DNA of 64,000 nt. Origin: an uncultured Alistipes sp. Its GTDB lineage: Bacteria; Bacteroidota; Bacteroidia; Bacteroidales; Rikenellaceae. A program made the position numbers and the translations under genes. Where the stretch lies: contig CAPXWY010000002.1 of assembly GCA_948736885.1 (NCBI GenBank), forward strand, positions 62,001-126,000, read 5' to 3'. This document shows, in pieces, positions 60,770 to 64,000 of the stretch; the first letter of the stretch is position 1; each line of letters opens with the position of its first letter. The notes under the pieces are model-generated. The model saw only the letters and a program-made list of their open reading frames with translations. It searched no databases and was not told where the DNA came from.

Positions 60770-62164
60770 CTATTCGGCGAATTTCCTCCGAACATATTCG
60801 TCGATCGCCTTGGCGGCGGTACGCCCGGCGCCCATGGCAAGGATAACGGTGGCGGCACCCGTCACGGCATCGCCGCCGGCGAAGACGCCCTCGCGCGACG
60901 TGACGCCCGCGGCATCGGCCGTGATGCACCCGCGGCGGTCGGTCTCCAGTCCGGCCGTCGTAGCGGCCAGCAGCGGATTGGGCGAAGTACCCAAAGCCAT
61001 GATGACCACGTCGCACCCGATCTCGAACTCCGACCCGGCCTTGACCACCGGCGAACGGCGGCCGCTGGCATCGGGCTCGCCCAACTCCATCTCCACGCAA
61101 CGCACGCCGCGCACCCAACCGTCGTCGGTGCCCAGCACCTCCACGGGATTGGTCAGCATCCGAAAGCGGATGCCCTCCTCCTTGGCGTGATGCACCTCCT
61201 CGGCGCGCGCGGGAAGCTCGGCTTCGCCGCGGCGGTAGACGATCGTCGCCTCGGCACCCAGTCGGCGGGCCGTGCGCACGGCATCCATGGCCACGTTGCC
61301 GCCGCCGACCACCACCACGCTACGGCCCACGTAGATGGGCGTGTCGGACTCCTCGTCGTAGGCCCGCATCAGATTGGCGCGCGTGAGGAACTCGTTGGCC
61401 GAGACCACGCCGTTGAGATTCTCGCCGGGAATGCCCATGAAACGGGGCAGACCGGCACCCGAACCGATGAAGACGGCGTCGTAGCCCTCCTCGTCGAGCA
61501 ACGAATCGATGGTCACGGTACGTCCCACGATGACGTCGGTCTCGATCTCGACACCCAGGCGGCGCACCTCGTCGATCTCGCGCGCCACGATCGTCTCCTT
61601 GGGCAGGCGGAACTCGGGAATGCCGTAGACAAGCACCCCGCCGACCTTGTGCAGCGCCTCGAAAATCTTCACGCCGTAGCCCATCTTGGCCAGGTCGCTG
61701 GCGCAGGCCAGACCTGCGGGGCCGCTGCCGATGACGGCTACCCGGCGGCCGTTGCGCGCCACAGGCTCGGCGGCGGCAGAGGAGTGCGCCAGTTTCCAGT
61801 CGCCGACGAAGCGCTCCAGCTTGCCGATAGCCACCGGCTCGCCCTTGATGCCGAGGATGCAAGCACCCTCGCACTGGGTCTCCTGCGGGCAGACGCGACC
61901 GCAGACCGAAGGCAGCGAACTGTCGCGCGCGATGACGGCGGCAGCACCGGCCGGATCGCCCCGGTGCAGGGCGGCGATGAACTCGGGAATCCGGACACCG
62001 ACGGGACAGGCCGCCACGCAACGCGGATTCTTGCAGTTGAGACAACGCGACGCCTCGAGGGTCGCCTCGTCGAGATTGTAGCCGAAGCACACCTCCTCGA
62101 AATTGGTGGCCCGGCGAGCAGGATCCTGCTCGCGCACGGGAACGCGCGGAATTTTGTTTGCCAT
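60770..62164 (-). CDS. NfnB-like large subunit (glutamate synthase small-subunit-type flavoprotein)
   Basis: The iron-sulfur N-terminus has CLNCKNPRC, CPVG, VCGRVCPQETQCEGAC, followed by a GxGPAGL FAD loop and a second GGGNVAMDAVR NAD(P) loop. At 464 residues it matches NfnB/GltD-type proteins. Its partner is the next upstream gene (3-bp gap), an NfnA-like subunit, so an NfnAB complex (bifurcating NADPH, NADH and ferredoxin electrons) is likely. Without the large GltB glutamate synthase subunit nearby, true glutamate synthase is less likely. Confidence 0.88.
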   Translation of the reverse strand: MANKIPRVPVREQDPARRATNFEEVCFGYNLDEATLEASRCLNCKNPRCVAACPVGVRIPEFIAALHRGDPAGAAAVIARDSSLPSVCGRVCPQETQCEGACILGIKGEPVAIGKLERFVGDWKLAHSSAAAEPVARNGRRVAVIGSGPAGLACASDLAKMGYGVKIFEALHKVGGVLVYGIPEFRLPKETIVAREIDEVRRLGVEIETDVIVGRTVTIDSLLDEEGYDAVFIGSGAGLPRFMGIPGENLNGVVSANEFLTRANLMRAYDEESDTPIYVGRSVVVVGGGNVAMDAVRTARRLGAEATIVYRRGEAELPARAEEVHHAKEEGIRFRMLTNPVEVLGTDDGWVRGVRCVEMELGEPDASGRRSPVVKAGSEFEIGCDVVIMALGTSPNPLLAATTAGLETDRRGCITADAAGVTSREGVFAGGDAVTGAATVILAMGAGRTAAKAIDEYVRRKFAE

Positions 62165-62167
62165 AGC

Positions 62168-63049
62168 TTACTTGTCCAATCCGATTCTACATTGGTGACC
62201 CGCCGCACGCTCGGCGGCGATGGCCGCGGCGCGCTGCTCCTGCGTACGATACATACCCTGACGGCGCATCGCCTCGTCGAAGTCGACCTGGTGGGCGTCG
62301 AACTCGGGTCCGTCGACGCAGGTGAAGCGCGTGCGTCCGCCCACGCTCACGCGGCAGGCGCCGCACATGCCCGTGCCGTCGACCATCAGGGCATTGAGCG
62401 ACACGGTGGTCTTGAGTGCGTATTTCGCGGTCGTCAGCGCCACGAACTTCATCATGATCATGGGGCCGATGGCCACGCACTCGTCGTAGCGGCAGCCCTG
62501 GGCGATCAACTGCTCGAACAGCTGGGTGACCAGCCCCTTGAAACCCTCGGAACCGTCGTCGGTGGCAATGTAGAGGTGCTCGGCCACGGCCCGCATCTCG
62601 TCGGTGTAGATCAACATCTCCTTGTTCTTGGCACCGATGATGACATCGGCCCCGACACCGTGCTCGTGCAGCCATTTGACCTGAGGATAGACGGGAGCCG
62701 TGCCGACGCCTCCTCCGATGAAAAGATAGCGGCGGCCGCGCAGCTCCTCGGGCGACATCCGCACGAACTCCGACGGATGGCCGAGCGGTCCGGCGAAATC
62801 GGCGAGGGCATCGCCGACCTCCAGGGCGCAGATCTTGCGCGTCGAAACGCCGATGGTCTGCGTGACGATGGTCACGCTGCCGGCCTCAGCGTCGAAGTCG
62901 GCGATCGTGAGGGGCACGCGCTCGCCGCACTCGTCGGCGCGTACGATGACGAACTGTCCGGGCAAGGCCGCCCGGGCGACGCGGGGCGCCCCGACTTTCA
63001 TAAGCCAGATGCCCGGAGCCAGGCACCGTTTTTCGAGAATGGGAAACAT
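62168..63049 (-). CDS. NfnA-like ferredoxin-NADP reductase subunit
   Basis: A FAD-binding FNR-type domain (LPGQFVIVRADE, residues 30-40) is followed by the NAD(P) domain GGGVGTAPV (112-120) and a C-terminal [2Fe-2S] motif with Cys229, Cys232 and Cys244 (MCGACRVS, RFTCVDG). This matches NfnA and the sulfide/dihydroorotate dehydrogenase electron-transfer family; length 293 (NfnA about 280). Adjacent to the NfnB-like gene, it fits an electron-bifurcating complex. It follows a DUF1573 gene after 11 bp. Confidence 0.9.
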   Translation of the reverse strand: MFPILEKRCLAPGIWLMKVGAPRVARAALPGQFVIVRADECGERVPLTIADFDAEAGSVTIVTQTIGVSTRKICALEVGDALADFAGPLGHPSEFVRMSPEELRGRRYLFIGGGVGTAPVYPQVKWLHEHGVGADVIIGAKNKEMLIYTDEMRAVAEHLYIATDDGSEGFKGLVTQLFEQLIAQGCRYDECVAIGPMIMMKFVALTTAKYALKTTVSLNALMVDGTGMCGACRVSVGGRTRFTCVDGPEFDAHQVDFDEAMRRQGMYRTQEQRAAAIAAERAAGHQCRIGLDK

Positions 63050-63060
63050 ATCGTTCGGGA

Positions 63061-64000
63061 TTAGTCTTCGATGATGGCGGTCACGCGCAGGCGCCGCATG
63101 GGTCGCGCGGGGTCGTTGGTGACAAGCAGGATGTGGTCGGTCAGCAAACCGTACTCCTGGCGGGAGGGATCGAGCGTCAACCCGACGCGGCAGCTGCCGC
63201 CGGGCGCGATGCGCTGCCCTTCAGCGAGCGAGACGCCGACACGGCCGCGGCTTTCGACGGCACGGACGATCAATTCGCCGGCACCCGTATTGGAGAGCGT
63301 GACGCTCCTGCGCTGGCAGGGAGCCCCGTGCTTGACGGAACCGAACTTGACGGTGAGTTCGCTCAGATCGGCTTTCGGTGCGGCCGTTTTCTTGATGCCC
63401 GCAGGGTTGTCGACGCCGATGCCGTGGACGACCAGCGCCAGATCGCTCTCCCGCCCGTCGATGCGGAGAGCGAACACATCGCGCAACGTACCGTAACGGG
63501 GTTTTGCGGCGGGAAGAGTATAGATAAAATTGATCTCGCCGCGCTCGCCGGGCGCCAAGCTGCGGGGGCAGACGGCCCGGAGCGCACCGCTGGACTCCCC
63601 GGGCAGCAACTCGAACTGCACGGTGCGGTCGGAGGTATTGAGACAACCGATGCTCATCTGCTTCTGGGCACCCTGATATACATAGGTGAAGGCACACAGC
63701 GTCGCGTCGAGCCGCACCCCGCCGCCCGCCTCGAACGGGTAGAGCTCCTCAACGGACTTCTCACGCGGGATGACGCTGCCGGATACGGAGAGCGAGGCGA
63801 TCCGCCGCCGCTCGGAGGAATAGACGCCCAGCTCCTTGGAGAAGATGCCGGGCCGGTTCATGGGGTCGAACGTCACAGTGACGCGCGTGGAGTCGCCGGG
63901 CAACACGGGCTTGCGCGAAAACTCGGGGACGGTGCACCCGCACGAAGTGACCACGTCGAGGATCACCACGGGCCGCTCGCCGCGATTGACGCCCGTAAAG
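63061..64000 (-). CDS. DUF1573 domain protein, cut by the window end
   Basis: The reading remains open past base 64000, so the 5' part is missing. The visible N-terminal portion FTGVNRGERPVVILDVVTSC followed by GCTVPEF is the DUF1573 core (NxG...TSCGCT). Further Ig-like strands follow (LPGESSGALRAVCPR, VTLSNTGAGELIVRAV), so at least three beta-sandwich modules exist. Predicted export cannot be seen. DUF1573 proteins are mostly uncharacterised. It lies just upstream of the NfnAB-like pair in the same direction. Confidence 0.85.
   Translation of the reverse strand, partial: FTGVNRGERPVVILDVVTSCGCTVPEFSRKPVLPGDSTRVTVTFDPMNRPGIFSKELGVYSSERRRIASLSVSGSVIPREKSVEELYPFEAGGGVRLDATLCAFTYVYQGAQKQMSIGCLNTSDRTVQFELLPGESSGALRAVCPRSLAPGERGEINFIYTLPAAKPRYGTLRDVFALRIDGRESDLALVVHGIGVDNPAGIKKTAAPKADLSELTVKFGSVKHGAPCQRRSVTLSNTGAGELIVRAVESRGRVGVSLAEGQRIAPGGSCRVGLTLDPSRQEYGLLTDHILLVTNDPARPMRRLRVTAIIED

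Noticed and set aside
1..64000. CRISPR arrays, prophage, insertion sequences, conjugative or toxin-antitoxin modules
   Set aside because: No spaced identical repeats, no integrase, transposase or phage structural motifs, and no paired small toxin/antitoxin genes were found on either strand.

Overview
The window looks like chromosome of a GC-rich (roughly 60%) member of the Bacteroidota, most likely Alistipes or another Rikenellaceae. This is inferred from DUF4270, GldE, S46 dipeptidyl-peptidase, SIMPL, DUF4254 and a FISUMP-domain remnant, from the divergent half-length glycogen synthase, and from promoters of the Bacteroidota type (-33 TTTG, about 19-20 bp, -7 TAnnTTTG). Genes are dense and mostly housekeeping. 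I see no prophage, insertion sequence, CRISPR array, rRNA or conjugative module.

Layout. 0-6.2 kb (+): half-length starch/glycogen synthase, DUF4270 lipoprotein, topA, and a secreted C1-family cysteine peptidase. 6.4-19 kb (-): an unusually composed division block read as dnaB, comM, murG, murC, ftsQ, ftsA, ftsZ, gldE, a phosphopantetheinyl transferase and a Qnr-like pentapeptide-repeat protein. 19-27 kb (-): a radical SAM gene, yitT, priA and comF, then a surface nuclease gene interrupted at a ten-base homopolymer, then cdd, rluA and dtd. 27.5-31 kb (-): a SIMPL protein, rlmD and a lipoprotein. 31-37.8 kb (+): MBL hydrolase, FkbM methyltransferase, trmD, lpxB, FAH-family protein, maf and an S46 peptidase. 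A tRNA-Leu(GAG) lies at 38.1 kb. 38.9-47.3 kb (-): superoxide dismutase, rubredoxin, asd, a class A penicillin-binding protein, a large outer-membrane metalloprotease-like protein and an eIF1/SUI1-like protein. 47.6-48.7 kb (+): a solitary DUF4435 protein. 48.9-59.0 kb: lysC and prolyl oligopeptidase (-), dapD (+), then ogt, a DPP-IV-type peptidase, an unrecognised protein and a GH73/LysM hydrolase (-). 59.0-60.6 kb (+): a DUF4254-GT9 pair. 60.8-64 kb (-): an NfnAB-like electron-bifurcating pair behind a DUF1573 gene cut by the window edge.

How the genes fit together. The set serves envelope and peptidoglycan growth (murG, murC, ftsQAZ, PBP1A, lpxB, GT9, GH73/LysM; asd, lysC and dapD feed diaminopimelate). 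It also covers asaccharolytic peptide use (C1, S46, S9A and S9B peptidases), anaerobic redox and oxygen defence (NfnAB, SOD, rubredoxin), and replication and repair (dnaB, priA, topA, ogt).

The least ordinary material is (1) the C10 tract that breaks a lipoprotein nuclease and could be a phase-variation switch; (2) a family of intergenic tracts built on an exact 7-base period, scattered through the window and in places forming the 3' end of a gene or one arm of a terminator; (3) an FtsQ with about 105 extra, highly charged helical residues; and (4) several palindromic or repeated intergenic elements and one decayed gene fragment.
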